This document shows, piece by piece, positions 17,638 to 26,334 of a DNA stretch of 64,000 bases. The DNA comes from Streptomyces sp. NBC_01454 (GTDB lineage Bacteria > Actinomycetota > Actinomycetes > Streptomycetales > Streptomycetaceae), in contig NZ_CP109460.1 of the NCBI RefSeq assembly GCF_036227565.1, positions 6,262,001 through 6,326,000 of the forward strand, read 5' to 3'. A model generated the notes under the pieces. That model saw only the letters and a program-made list of their open reading frames with translations. It was not told where the DNA came from and ran no database searches. Position numbers and translations under genes: made by a program. The number at the start of each line of letters is the position of its first letter. The stretch's first letter is position 1.

Positions 17638-18626
17638 GGGGTGTCTCCGGTGGGTCCCTGGGCCGGCCGGTCTGCCGGGGCCGTGGCGTCGGGGGCGGGG
17701 TCGGCTGCGGGGGTGCCGTCCGGGCCTGTGGCGTCTGCGGCGTCCGGGGCGTCCGTGGTGTCGGCGGTGGGTGGGGTGTCCCCGGTGGGTGCGGGGGTGT
17801 CCGTGTCGTCGGGTGGGGTGTCGTCGTCGAGGGGGGTGCCCAGGTAGGCGGCGATGACGCGGTCGTCGGCCTGGACGATTTCCGCGGTGCCTTCGACGAG
17901 TTTCTGGCCCTGGACGAGGACGGCGACGCGGTCGCAGAGGTTGAAGATGAAGCGCATGTCGTGCTCGATGACGAGGACGGCGGTGCCCTGGGCGCGGATG
18001 GCGAGGACGAGGTCCTGGGTGGCGCGGGTTTCCTGGGGGTTCATGCCGGCGGTGGGTTCGTCCAGGAGCAGGAGTCCTGGTTCGCTGGCGAGGGCGCGGG
18101 CGATTTCGAGCTTGCGTTGTTCGCCGTAGGGGAGGTTGCGGGCGAGGTGGTCGCGTTTGTGTGCGAGGCCGGTGAACTCCAGGAGTTCCATGGCGCGTTC
18201 CTCGCTGGTGCGTTCCGCTTTTTTGAAGCCGGGGCCGCGGAGCAGGGCTGACCAGAGGCCTTCTTTGGTGCGGGTGTGGCGTCCGACGAGGACGTTTTCG
18301 AGGACGGTCATGTTGGCGAAGAGGCGGATGTTCTGGAAGGTGCGGGCGACGCCGGCCTGGGTGACGAGGTGGGGTTTGCGGGAGAGTCGGGTGCCGCGGT
18401 AGCTGACGGTGCCTTCGGTGGGCACGTAGAGGCCGGTGAGGCAGTTGAAGAAGGTGGTTTTGCCGGCGCCGTTGGGTCCTATGAGGCCGACGATTTCGCC
18501 GCTGCCGACGGTGAGGTCGACGCCGCGTACGGCGGTGAGTCCGCCGAAGCGCATGGTGACGCCGTCGGCGCGCAGGATGGTGTCGCCCTCGGTGGTGGTG
18601 GCGGTGGCGTTGGGTGATGTGGTCAT
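17634..18626 (-). CDS. livG: Branched-chain amino-acid ABC transporter ATP-binding protein LivG, with acidic Pro/Thr-rich tail
   Basis: A 330-aa ATPase. Walker A is GPNGAGKTTF, signature YGEQRKLEIARAL (the LivG variant), Walker B LLLLDEPTAGMNP, switch VIEHDM. The catalytic domain ends near AAYLGTPL, where LivG normally stops; about 65 more residues rich in Asp, Pro, Thr and Ala follow (TPPDDTDTPAPTGDTPPT and similar). The tail is in frame and ends in the ATGA overlap with livF, so it is real. ATG 18626 is used; a GTG at 18635 overlaps the livM stop and would add 3 residues. Confidence 0.93.
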   Translation of the reverse strand: MTTSPNATATTTEGDTILRADGVTMRFGGLTAVRGVDLTVGSGEIVGLIGPNGAGKTTFFNCLTGLYVPTEGTVSYRGTRLSRKPHLVTQAGVARTFQNIRLFANMTVLENVLVGRHTRTKEGLWSALLRGPGFKKAERTSEERAMELLEFTGLAHKRDHLARNLPYGEQRKLEIARALASEPGLLLLDEPTAGMNPQETRATQDLVLAIRAQGTAVLVIEHDMRFIFNLCDRVAVLVQGQKLVEGTAEIVQADDRVIAAYLGTPLDDDTPPDDTDTPAPTGDTPPTADTTDAPDAADATGPDGTPAADPAPDATAPADRPAQGPTGDTP

Positions 18627-18631
18627 GGTCC

Positions 18632-20428
18632 TCACGCCTTTGCCTTGGTGACGCCGAGGGTGGCGTCGGTGTCGGGGAGGCGCTGGTCGGGCACGTCGAG
18701 CTGGCCGGTTTCGTGGAATTCCAGCTGTTTGCGGCGGTCGGGGATGAGTCCTTCGGGCCGGAAGCGCATGAGGAGGACGAGGGCGATGCCGAACAGCAGG
18801 AGTTGGTAGTCCTGGAGGAAGTCGAGTTTGGCGGGGATGAGGAAGAGGAGGGCGGCGCCGACGAGGGGTCCGCTGAGGGTGCCCATGCCGCCGAGGATGA
18901 CGGCGGCGAGCAGGAAGGCGGAGTTGGGGGGCTGGGGGCCGGCGAACTGGAACTGTTCGGGGGTGGCGGTGGTGACGACGTGGGCGTGGACGGTGCCGGC
19001 GAGTCCGGCCAGGGCGGCGCCGAGGGCGAAGGCGAGCAGGCGGAGGCGGAAGCTGTTGATGCCCATGGCGACGGCGGCGGTCTCGTCCTCGCGGATGGCG
19101 ATCCAGGCGCGGCCGATGCGGGAGGCGGCGGCGCGTCGGAAGACGAGGACGACGAAGGCGGTCACGAGGATCATCAACAGGTAGTAGTTGCCGTAGGTGG
19201 CGATGGGGATGCCGAGGATGGTGTGGGGTTCGCCGAAGTTGAAGCCGAAGATTTCGAGGTTGGGGATGTTGGGGATGCCCATGGCGCCGTTGGTGATGTC
19301 GGGGCCGGTGGTGCCGTTGAGGTTGAGCATGGCGATGCGGAAGATCTCACCGAAGCCGAGGGTGACGATGGCGAGGTAGTCGCCGCGCAGGCGGAGGGTG
19401 GGGGCGCCGATGAGGACGCCGAAGACGAGGGAGGCGGCGGCTCCGGTGAGGAGGGCGGCCCAGAAGGGGAAGTGGACGCCCAGGGCGGATTCGGCGGAGC
19501 CGGAGACGAGGGCGGCGGCGTAGGCGCCGACGCCGAGGAAGGCGACGTAGCCGAGGTCGAGGAGGCCGGCGAGGCCGACGACGACGTTGAGGCCCAGGGC
19601 GACGGTGGCGAAGATCAGGATGTTGGCCCCGATGATCGTGTACTGGTCGGTGTCCTGGGTGAAGGGGAAGCAGGCGGCGGAGAGGAAGGCCGCGCCGAGG
19701 GCGACGCCGCGGTGGGCGCGGGTCAGTGCGGTCAGGCGCGCGATGAGTCCGGCCCGGTTGAGGGCGGGGACGGCGAGCACCATGAAGAGCAGGTAGCCGA
19801 CGAAGGGGGCGCCGTCGTCGGTGTCGATGCCGTAGGTGAAGGCGAGCAGGCCGGCGGCGAAGGCGGCGGCGATGATCAGGATCTCGGCCCAGGAGGGGAG
19901 TTCGCGGGTGCGGCGCCGGACGGGGGTGGCGGCGAGGACCGAGGTGAAGCGCTGCCAGGGGCCGGCGGGTGGGGTGTCGCCGGGGGTGTCCGGGGGGAGG
20001 GCGAGGGCGGCGAGGAGGGTGATCAGGGAGGCGATGCCGGCGAGGAGGCCGCCGGGTTCGAGGTTGATCAGGCCGCCGAGTTGGATGGCGATGGCGATCA
20101 GGGTGAACCACGTCGCGGCGAAGGTGGCCAGGGCGGCGAGGAGGGTGGGGGCGTTGCGTCCTGCGGGGGTGAGCCAGCGCAGTCCGCGGATGCCGAGTGC
20201 GGAGGTGGCGAGGAGGAGGGTGAGGAGGCCGCCGAAGAGGGTGATGAGCTGGAGGCCGGCGGGGGAGAGGCTGTAGGTGAGGTCGCCGGGGAAGTCGCTG
20301 CTCCAGGTCCAGGCGAGGCCGGTGGAGAGGGCGGTGACGAGGGCGCCTGCGGCGGTGGTGAGGCGGGCGGTGCGTTCGGGGAGGGGGAGCAGGCCGCGCG
20401 CGGGGGTTGTGGTGGTGTCTGTGGTCAT
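18632..20428 (-). CDS. livM: Branched-chain amino-acid ABC transporter permease LivM (long form)
   Basis: A 598-aa permease. The C-terminal half (from about residue 270) is the conserved BPD_transp_2 domain: GANILIFATVALGLNVVVGLAG, LDLGYVAFLGVGAYAAAL, LRLRGDYLAIVTLGFGEI, then the EAA-like loop AASRIGRAWIAIREDETAAVAMG. The N-terminal half holds extra hydrophobic segments, making it longer than enterobacterial LivM (about 425 aa). ATG 20428 is used; a GTG at 20437 overlaps the livH stop. Confidence 0.93.
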   Translation of the reverse strand: MTTDTTTTPARGLLPLPERTARLTTAAGALVTALSTGLAWTWSSDFPGDLTYSLSPAGLQLITLFGGLLTLLLATSALGIRGLRWLTPAGRNAPTLLAALATFAATWFTLIAIAIQLGGLINLEPGGLLAGIASLITLLAALALPPDTPGDTPPAGPWQRFTSVLAATPVRRRTRELPSWAEILIIAAAFAAGLLAFTYGIDTDDGAPFVGYLLFMVLAVPALNRAGLIARLTALTRAHRGVALGAAFLSAACFPFTQDTDQYTIIGANILIFATVALGLNVVVGLAGLLDLGYVAFLGVGAYAAALVSGSAESALGVHFPFWAALLTGAAASLVFGVLIGAPTLRLRGDYLAIVTLGFGEIFRIAMLNLNGTTGPDITNGAMGIPNIPNLEIFGFNFGEPHTILGIPIATYGNYYLLMILVTAFVVLVFRRAAASRIGRAWIAIREDETAAVAMGINSFRLRLLAFALGAALAGLAGTVHAHVVTTATPEQFQFAGPQPPNSAFLLAAVILGGMGTLSGPLVGAALLFLIPAKLDFLQDYQLLLFGIALVLLMRFRPEGLIPDRRKQLEFHETGQLDVPDQRLPDTDATLGVTKAKA

Positions 20429-20433
20429 CGCTA

Positions 20434-21363
20434 TCACGCCCGATCCGCGACACGTTCGCCCAGGAGGCCCTGTGGTCTGAGCAGGAGTACGAGGATGAGG
20501 AGGACGAACGCCCAGACGTCCTTCCAGGCTCCGCCGCCGAATTGCTCCATGCCCGGTATTTCTTCGATGTAGGCGGTGGCGAGGGCTTCGGCGATGCCGA
20601 GGACGACGCCGCCGAGCATGGCGCCGTAGATGTTGCCGATGCCGCCGAGGACGGCGGCGGTGAAGGCCTTGAGGCCCATGATGAAGCCCATGCGGAACTG
20701 GACCTCGCCGGTGCGCAGTCCGTAGGCGACGGCGGCGACGCCGGCGAAGGCGGCGCCGATGGCGAAGGCGAGGACGATGATGCGGTCGGTGTTGATGCCC
20801 ATGAGTTTGGCGGTGTCGGGGTCCTGCGCGGTGGCCTGCATGGCGCGGCCGCTGCGGGTCTTGGCGACGAAGAAGCCGAGGGCGATCATGCAGGCGGGTG
20901 CGGCGATGAGGACGAAGATGTCGCCGCGCTGGACGGTGGCACCGAGGATGTCGAAGGAGTGGCCCTTGAACTGGGGGAAGACCCGGGCCTGTTTGCCGTC
21001 GGGGTACCACTTCCAGATGGCCTGCTGGAGCGCGATGGACAGGCCGATGGCGGTGATGAGGGGGGCGAGGCGGGGGGCGCCGCGCAGCGGGCGGTAGGCG
21101 AAACGTTCCGCTGCGATGCCGACGAGGACGGATACGGCGATGCCGCCGAGGAGCATGATCGGCAGTGCGAGGGCGAGCGAGGTGCCGGCGGGGAGCGCGA
21201 GGAAGACGCTGAGCGCCCCGAAGCCGCCGACCATGAAGATCTCGCCGTGGGCGAAGTTGATGAGCTGGACAATTCCGTAGACCATCGTGTAGCCGATCGC
21301 GATGAGACCGTACATCGCGCCGAGGATGAGTCCGTTGGCCAGCTGTTGCGGCAGTTCACTCAC
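20434..21363 (-). CDS. livH: Branched-chain amino-acid ABC transporter permease LivH
   Basis: A 309-aa multi-spanning permease that pairs with LivM. The N-terminus LANGLILGAMYGLIAIGYTMVYGIV and LINFAHGEIFMVGG are typical of LivH, and the cytoplasmic loop with GRAMQATAQDPDTAKLMGIN is the ATPase-contact region. GTG 21363 has GGAGG 8 nt upstream. It is separated from livK by a strong hairpin. Confidence 0.95.
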   Translation of the reverse strand: MSELPQQLANGLILGAMYGLIAIGYTMVYGIVQLINFAHGEIFMVGGFGALSVFLALPAGTSLALALPIMLLGGIAVSVLVGIAAERFAYRPLRGAPRLAPLITAIGLSIALQQAIWKWYPDGKQARVFPQFKGHSFDILGATVQRGDIFVLIAAPACMIALGFFVAKTRSGRAMQATAQDPDTAKLMGINTDRIIVLAFAIGAAFAGVAAVAYGLRTGEVQFRMGFIMGLKAFTAAVLGGIGNIYGAMLGGVVLGIAEALATAYIEEIPGMEQFGGGAWKDVWAFVLLILVLLLRPQGLLGERVADRA

Positions 21364-21418
21364 CGCAGGGCCTCCGTTGCATGGGAGTTACGGGGTTCCG
21401 GGCTGCCCCGGTGTGCCG

Positions 21419-21459
21419 CGGGCCGCGCCAGGGGGCGTGGTGCGTCCTGGCGCGGCCCG
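21419..21459 (-). terminator. Hairpin between livK and livH (probable attenuating terminator)
   Basis: A perfect 14-bp stem CGGGCCGCGCCAGG / CCTGGCGCGGCCCG with a 13-nt loop lies between two genes of the same operon. Partial termination or 3'-end protection here would raise the binding protein over the membrane subunits. Confidence 0.7.
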
Positions 21460-21495
21460 GGGTGTCGGTGGTGCGATGCGGTGCGGTGCGGTCGG

Positions 21496-22728
21496 TCAGC
21501 TCTTGTCGAACTTCTTGAATTCGGCGCTGAACCGGGCGGCCCAGGCTCCCTTGTCGACCTGATAAGCGGTGATCATGGTGTTGGTGGTGTCGCCGTATTT
21601 GTCGAAGGCGATGCGTCCGGTGACGCCGTCGAAGGTGACCTTGTTCATGGCGTCGACGACCTTCTTGCGGGCGTCGTCGGGGAGCTTGCCGCCGTTGGCG
21701 TCGACGACGCTCTTGACGGCCTGGATGACGGCCCAGGTGGAGTCGTAGGTGGAGCCGCCGTAGGCCTCGTAGGCCTCCTTGAAGCCGGCTGCCTTGTAGT
21801 CGGCGATGAACTTCTTGGCGGAGGGGAGATCTTCGACGGGCTTACCGACGGAGGAGGCGTAGTCGCCCTGCGCCTTCTTGTTGAGCTTGATGTAGTCGCC
21901 GCTGTACATGCCGTCGCCGCCCATGAGGGGGACGGTGACGCCGCCGTCCTTGAGCTGCTGGCTGAGCGGGCCGGAGGCGGGGTACTCGCCGCCGTAGAAG
22001 ACCAGGTCGGGCTTGGCGGACTTGACCTTGGAGACGACGGCCTTGAAGTCACGGTCGTCGGGGCTGACGTGCTCGGTGCCGGCGATCTTGCCGCCGAGCT
22101 TGGTGAACTGGTCCTTGAAGGAGGAGGCCAGGCCGACGCCGTAGGTCTTCTGGTCGTCGATGACATAGACCTTCTTGGCCTTCATCTTCTCCCAGGCGTA
22201 CTGGCCGTCGAAGGCGCCCTGCACCTCGTCGGTGGTGGCGGTGCGGAAGTAGGTCGGGAACTGGCGGACCCGCTTGTTCTTGCGCCAGTCCGGGCCCTGG
22301 GTGAGGTCGGGCGTGGTGTTCGCCGGGGATATCAGCGTGAGGTTGTTCTGCTTGGAGACCTGCTGCATGGACTGGGCGACGCCGGAGTTGAGCGGGCCGA
22401 CGATGCCGAGGACGTCCTTGTCGCCGGCGAGCTTGGTGGTGTTCTGCTGGCCGACGTTGGGCAGGGCCTTGTCGTCGAGGGCTTCGAGTTTGAAGGTGAC
22501 GCCCTTGACCTCGCCGGCCTTGTTGGCGTTGTCGATGGCGAGCTGGGCGGAGTTGCGGATGCCCAGGCCCAGTGCGGAGAGCTCGCCGGTGGTGGGGGCG
22601 TCGAGGCCGATGACGACGGTGGTTTTTCCGTCGCCGCTCTTGTTCTCGCCGCGCGAGCCGCACGCGGAAAGGGTGAGGGCACCGGCGGTGACTGCGGTGG
22701 TGAGGATGAGCAAGGAACGGTGACGCAC
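21496..22728 (-). CDS. livK: Branched-chain amino-acid ABC transporter substrate-binding lipoprotein LivK
   Basis: A 410-aa lipoprotein. The signal peptide VRHRSLLILTTAVTAGALTLSAC ends at a lipobox with Cys at residue 23. The mature part is a Peripla_BP_6 (type I periplasmic binding) fold: VVIGLDAPTTGELSALG, GIVGPLNSGVAQSM, ISPANTTPDLT and VYVIDDQKTYGVGLASSF. GTG 22728 follows AAAGGA with spacing 6. It is the first gene of the operon and captures the amino-acid substrate outside the membrane. Confidence 0.94.
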   Translation of the reverse strand: MRHRSLLILTTAVTAGALTLSACGSRGENKSGDGKTTVVIGLDAPTTGELSALGLGIRNSAQLAIDNANKAGEVKGVTFKLEALDDKALPNVGQQNTTKLAGDKDVLGIVGPLNSGVAQSMQQVSKQNNLTLISPANTTPDLTQGPDWRKNKRVRQFPTYFRTATTDEVQGAFDGQYAWEKMKAKKVYVIDDQKTYGVGLASSFKDQFTKLGGKIAGTEHVSPDDRDFKAVVSKVKSAKPDLVFYGGEYPASGPLSQQLKDGGVTVPLMGGDGMYSGDYIKLNKKAQGDYASSVGKPVEDLPSAKKFIADYKAAGFKEAYEAYGGSTYDSTWAVIQAVKSVVDANGGKLPDDARKKVVDAMNKVTFDGVTGRIAFDKYGDTTNTMITAYQVDKGAWAARFSAEFKKFDKS

Positions 22729-23129
22729 GATCAGTCCTTTCCCTGGCGGCCACAGCTGTCGCATGGCCGGTTCGCGCGCCGGGCTGTACGGGGTGAGACC
22801 GGGTTCCGTGCTCGCAGCGCGCCCGGCGGCGCGGTGACTGGCCGTGACTCTAGAGCGGTGTTCGCCACACCGGCAGAGGCGCTGTGCAGGATGTGACGCT
22901 CTTGTTATGACCTTCGATGAGCGTTTTGCCGTTATGGTCCTTACACCGGAGGGCGAACACGGTGTGGGGGGTGAACGTGCACCTCCACGGGGGAATGAGG
23001 CGCGTGGTGACGGTTCGGCGTCCGGTATCCGGACGTGGCGGGCGCGGGGGCGCCGGGGCCCTTGAAGGGCGCGGGAGTTGCGCACGGCACCGCCCCGCGC
23101 GCCTGTTACTCAGCGTTACGGAAAGGGGT
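22729..23129. other. Non-coding region upstream of livK
   Basis: No supported gene in about 400 bases: candidate frames lack a ribosome-binding site and family resemblance. The part nearest livK is less GC-rich (around 22890-22960) and should hold the livK promoter, but I cannot assign a convincing -35/-10 pair. Confidence 0.5.
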
Positions 23130-23164
23130 GCGGCCCCGCTCCAGGGGTCTGGATGCGGGGCCGC
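23130..23164 (-). terminator. Terminator after the thioesterase gene
   Basis: A 10-bp stem GCGGCCCCGC / GCGGGGCCGC continues inward as TCCAG-GGGT-CTGGA with one bulged base. It lies 34 nt beyond the thioesterase stop on the minus strand. Confidence 0.75.
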
Positions 23165-23197
23165 GGCGGCGGGCGGCGGTGCGCCGGCCGGGGTGGC

Positions 23198-23671
23198 TCA
23201 GCTGCGGTAGGCGTCGCTGTCGGTCTCGCGCAGCAGGCAGGTCAGACGGGCGGTGCAGACCCGCTTGTCCTGCTCGTCGGTGATGACGATGTCGTAGGTG
23301 GCGGTGGAGCGGCCGCGGTGTACGGGGGTGGCGACACCGGTGACCAGCCCGGAGCGGGCGCCGCGGTGGTGGGTGCAGTTCAGGTCGACGCCCACCGCGA
23401 TCTTGGTGGGGCCGCCGTGCAGCATGGCGCCGACGGAGCCGAGGGTTTCGGCCAGGACGGCGGAGGCGCCGCCGTGCAGCAGTCCGTAGGGCTGGGTGTT
23501 GCCCTCGACGGGCATGGTGCCGACGATGCGCTCCGGGGCGGCTTCGACGACCTGCACGCTCATCCGCTCGCCGAGGTGCCCGGCGGAGAACAGCGCCGGC
23601 AGGTCGAGGCCGAGGCCGGCCCACTGGTCGAGGATCTCCTGCGGAAACTTGGTCGTGCTCTGCTCACCCAT
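23198..23671 (-). CDS. Hot-dog fold thioesterase, PaaI family
   Basis: A 157-aa single hot-dog domain protein. The core VEGNTQPYGLLHGGASAVLAETLGS carries the HGG motif and catalytic Glu expected of PaaI/YbdB-type acyl-CoA thioesterases, followed by GVDLNCTHHRGAR and the strand TYDIVITDEQDKRVCTARLTCLL. It probably hydrolyses an aromatic or short-chain acyl-CoA. ATG 23671. A palindrome upstream resembles TetR-family operators, consistent with acyl-CoA-responsive control. The specific substrate cannot be read from sequence. Confidence 0.88.
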   Translation of the reverse strand: MGEQSTTKFPQEILDQWAGLGLDLPALFSAGHLGERMSVQVVEAAPERIVGTMPVEGNTQPYGLLHGGASAVLAETLGSVGAMLHGGPTKIAVGVDLNCTHHRGARSGLVTGVATPVHRGRSTATYDIVITDEQDKRVCTARLTCLLRETDSDAYRS

Positions 23672-23733
23672 GCCTACGGCTCCGTTCGCTCGCCCGTGAT
23701 CGTCGTCGATCCGTGCCTGTTCCTATCAGGCCA

Positions 23734-23749
23734 CTGAGCAAGCGCTCAG
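23734..23749. promoter_or_regulatory. TetR-type palindrome upstream of the thioesterase gene
   Basis: A perfect dyad CTGAGC-AAGC-GCTCAG lies 63 nt upstream of the thioesterase start. On the minus strand it overlaps a possible -35 (TGAGCG), 17 nt before TAGGAA. Palindromes with an AAGC/GCTT centre are common TetR-family operators for acyl-CoA genes. Confidence 0.4.
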
Positions 23750-23786
23750 CGCGGGGTGGGGGTTCCCGCCGGCCCCTCCGTCGTGG

Positions 23787-26072
23787 TCAGTCCTGGCGGG
23801 CGGGCTCCAGGCGGATCACCACGGACTTGGCGGCCGGGGTGTTGCTGGTGTCGGCGGTGTGGTCGAGGGGGATCAGGACGTTGGTCTCGGGGTAGTAGGC
23901 GGCCGCGCACCCGCGGGCCGTGGGGTAGTGCACGACGCGGAAGCCGTCCGCCCGCCGCTCGCTGCCGTCGGTCCATTCGCTGATCAGGTCGGCGTACGCG
24001 CCGTCGGCCAGGCCCCGTTCGCGGGCGTCGTCGGGGTGGACGAGCACGACGCGCCGGCCGTTCTTGATGCCGCGGTAGCGGTCGTTGAGGCCGTAGATGG
24101 TGGTGTTGTACTGGTCGTGGGAGCGCAGCGTCTGCAACAGCAGCCGCCCTTCGGGGGCGGTGGGGTATTCCACGGGCGCGGCGGTGAAGTTGGCCTTGCC
24201 GGTGGCGGTGGGGAAGCTGCGGCTGTCCCGGGGGGCGTGCGGAAGGGCGAAGCCTCCGGGGCGGGCGACCCTGGCGTTGAAGTCCTCGAAGCCGGGGACG
24301 ACCCGGGCGATCCGGTCGCGGATCGTGGCGTAGTCGTGCTCGAACTCCTCCCAGGGGGTGGCGCTGTCCTCGCCCAGGACGCGGCGGGCCAGCCGGGCCA
24401 CGATCGCGGGCTCGGACAGCAGCTGGGAACCGGCGGGCTCCAGCCGGCCGCGGGAGGCGTGCACCATGCCCATGGAGTCCTCGACGGTCACGAACTGCGC
24501 GCCGCCGCGCTGCACATCGCGGTCCGTGCGGCCCAGGGTCGGCAGGATCAGGGCGCGGGCGCCGGTGATCACGTGCGAGCGGTTGAGCTTGGTGGAGACA
24601 TGGACGGTCAGCCGGGCGCGGCGCATGGCGGCCTCGGTGACGTCGGTGTCGGGGGTGGCGGAGACGAAGTTGCCGCCCATCGCGAAGAAGACCTTGGCCT
24701 GCCCGTCGCGCAGCGCACGGATGGCGCGGACCACGTCGAGGCCGTGCTCGCGGGGCGGTGCGAAGTCGAACTCCTTCTCCAGGGCGTCGAGGAAGGCGGG
24801 CGCGGGCCGTTCGAAGATGCCCATGGTGCGGTCACCCTGGACGTTGCTGTGTCCGCGGACGGGGCAGACGCCGGCCCCGGGGCGGCCGATGTTGCCGCGC
24901 AGCAGTAGGAAGTTGACGACTTCCCGGATGGTGGGGACGGAGTGCTTGTGCTGGGTCAGGCCCATCGCCCAGCACACGATGGTGCGCCGGGAGGCGAGGA
25001 CCATCTCCCGTGCGCGCTCGATCTCCTCGCGGGTCAGGCCGGTGGCGGTGAGCGTCTCGTCCCAGTTGTCGTCGGCGCGTGCGGCGCGCGCGAACTCCTC
25101 GAAGCCGTGGGTGTGGTCACGGATGAAGTCCTCGTCGAGGGCGCCGTCGGTGTCGAGGACGAGGCGGTTGAGGGCCCGGAAGAGGGCCTGGTCGCCGCCG
25201 AGGCGTACCTGGAGGAAGAGGTCGGTGAGCGCGGTGCCGCCGCCGGCCAGGCCGCGTGGGGTCTGCGGGTTCTTGAAGCGTTCCAGGCCGGCCTCGGGCA
25301 GCGGATTGATCGAGATGATCTGTGTGCCGCCGGCCTTGGCCTTCTCCAGGGCGGTGAGCATCCGGGGGTGGTTGGTGCCCGGGTTCTGGCCGGCGACGAT
25401 GATCAGGTCGGCCTGGTAGAGGTCCTCCAGCAGGACGCTGCCCTTGCCGATGCCGAGGGTCTCGGTGAGCGCGGAGCCCGAGGACTCGTGGCACATGTTG
25501 GAGCAGTCGGGCAGGTTGTTGGTGCCGAATTCGCGGGCGAAGAGCTGGTAGAGGAAGGCGGCCTCGTTGCTGGTGCGGCCGGAGGTGTAGAAGACGGCCT
25601 CGTCGGGGGAGTCGAGGGCGGTCAGCTCCTCGCCGATCAGGTCGAAGGCCCGCTCCCAGGAGACGGGGGTGTAGTGGTCGGCGCCCTCGGCCAGGTACAT
25701 GGGGTGGGTGAGGCGGCCCTGCTGGCCGAGCCAGTAGCCGCTGCGGTCGGCGAGGCCGGCGACGGAGTGGGTCGCGAAGAACTCCGGGGTGACGCGGCGC
25801 AGGGTGGCTTCCTCGGCGACGGCCTTGGCGCCGTTCTCGCAGAATTCGGCGGTGTGCGGCTTGTCGGGCTCGGGCCAGGCGCAGCCCGGGCAGTCGAAAC
25901 CGTTGGGCTGGTTGACGCGCAGCAGGGTCTGGACGCTACGGCGCACGCCCATCTGCTGCTGGGCGATGCGCAGGGAGTGGGTGAGGGCCGGCAGCCCGAC
26001 GGCGGAGTGCTGGGGTGCGCTGACCTCGGGCGCGTCCTGGACGGGGTCCGACGCGGGCGGCTTGCCTGCCAT
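23787..26072 (-). CDS. FdhF/YdeP-type molybdopterin oxidoreductase
   Basis: A 761-aa molybdopterin-dependent oxidoreductase of the FdhF/YdeP group annotated as formate dehydrogenase alpha-like. After GFDCPGCAWPEP the molybdopterin domain follows with FYTSGRTSNEAAFLYQLF, NMCHESSGSALTETLGIGKGSV, VAGQNPGTNHPRML and the C-terminal dinucleotide-binding domain (LLQTLRSHDQYNTTIYGLNDRYRG). The usual N-terminal four-Cys 4Fe-4S motif is not complete, as in other YdeP proteins. ATG 26072 has GGGAG upstream. No fdhD or electron-transfer partner lies beside it. The physiological substrate is uncertain. Confidence 0.85.
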   Translation of the reverse strand: MAGKPPASDPVQDAPEVSAPQHSAVGLPALTHSLRIAQQQMGVRRSVQTLLRVNQPNGFDCPGCAWPEPDKPHTAEFCENGAKAVAEEATLRRVTPEFFATHSVAGLADRSGYWLGQQGRLTHPMYLAEGADHYTPVSWERAFDLIGEELTALDSPDEAVFYTSGRTSNEAAFLYQLFAREFGTNNLPDCSNMCHESSGSALTETLGIGKGSVLLEDLYQADLIIVAGQNPGTNHPRMLTALEKAKAGGTQIISINPLPEAGLERFKNPQTPRGLAGGGTALTDLFLQVRLGGDQALFRALNRLVLDTDGALDEDFIRDHTHGFEEFARAARADDNWDETLTATGLTREEIERAREMVLASRRTIVCWAMGLTQHKHSVPTIREVVNFLLLRGNIGRPGAGVCPVRGHSNVQGDRTMGIFERPAPAFLDALEKEFDFAPPREHGLDVVRAIRALRDGQAKVFFAMGGNFVSATPDTDVTEAAMRRARLTVHVSTKLNRSHVITGARALILPTLGRTDRDVQRGGAQFVTVEDSMGMVHASRGRLEPAGSQLLSEPAIVARLARRVLGEDSATPWEEFEHDYATIRDRIARVVPGFEDFNARVARPGGFALPHAPRDSRSFPTATGKANFTAAPVEYPTAPEGRLLLQTLRSHDQYNTTIYGLNDRYRGIKNGRRVVLVHPDDARERGLADGAYADLISEWTDGSERRADGFRVVHYPTARGCAAAYYPETNVLIPLDHTADTSNTPAAKSVVIRLEPARQD

Positions 26073-26304
26073 GACGCTCTCCCTTGAGCCGTGAGCTGCG
26101 GTGGTCCCCGGGGGCGGCGGACCGTTGTCCTGCACATGTGTCGTACGCGAGGGATCCTGTCACGGACGCGCGGCGCGGTGCAGGGGGCGGCGGCGGGGGC
26201 CGGCGGCGTACGCGGAGATCGGGGCGGTGCGCGGCGGGCCGGGGCGGGGCCGCCGGGTCCGGAGCGGGGCGCGGCGAGGAGGCCGGGAGCCGTCGCGGCG
26301 GGGA

Positions 26305-26327
26305 TTGTCAGTGGGGCGTGGCAGGAT
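26305..26327 (+). promoter_or_regulatory. PafBC-type promoter for polA, one -10 mismatch
   Basis: TTGTCAGTG (26305-26313), 8-nt spacer, then CAGGAT (26322-26327), against the consensus TTGTCRGTG-N8-TANNNT described for RecA-independent damage promoters in actinobacteria. The GTG start of polA is only 7 nt after the -10 box, implying a leaderless mRNA. Confidence 0.6.
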
Positions 26328-26334
26328 CGGGGGC

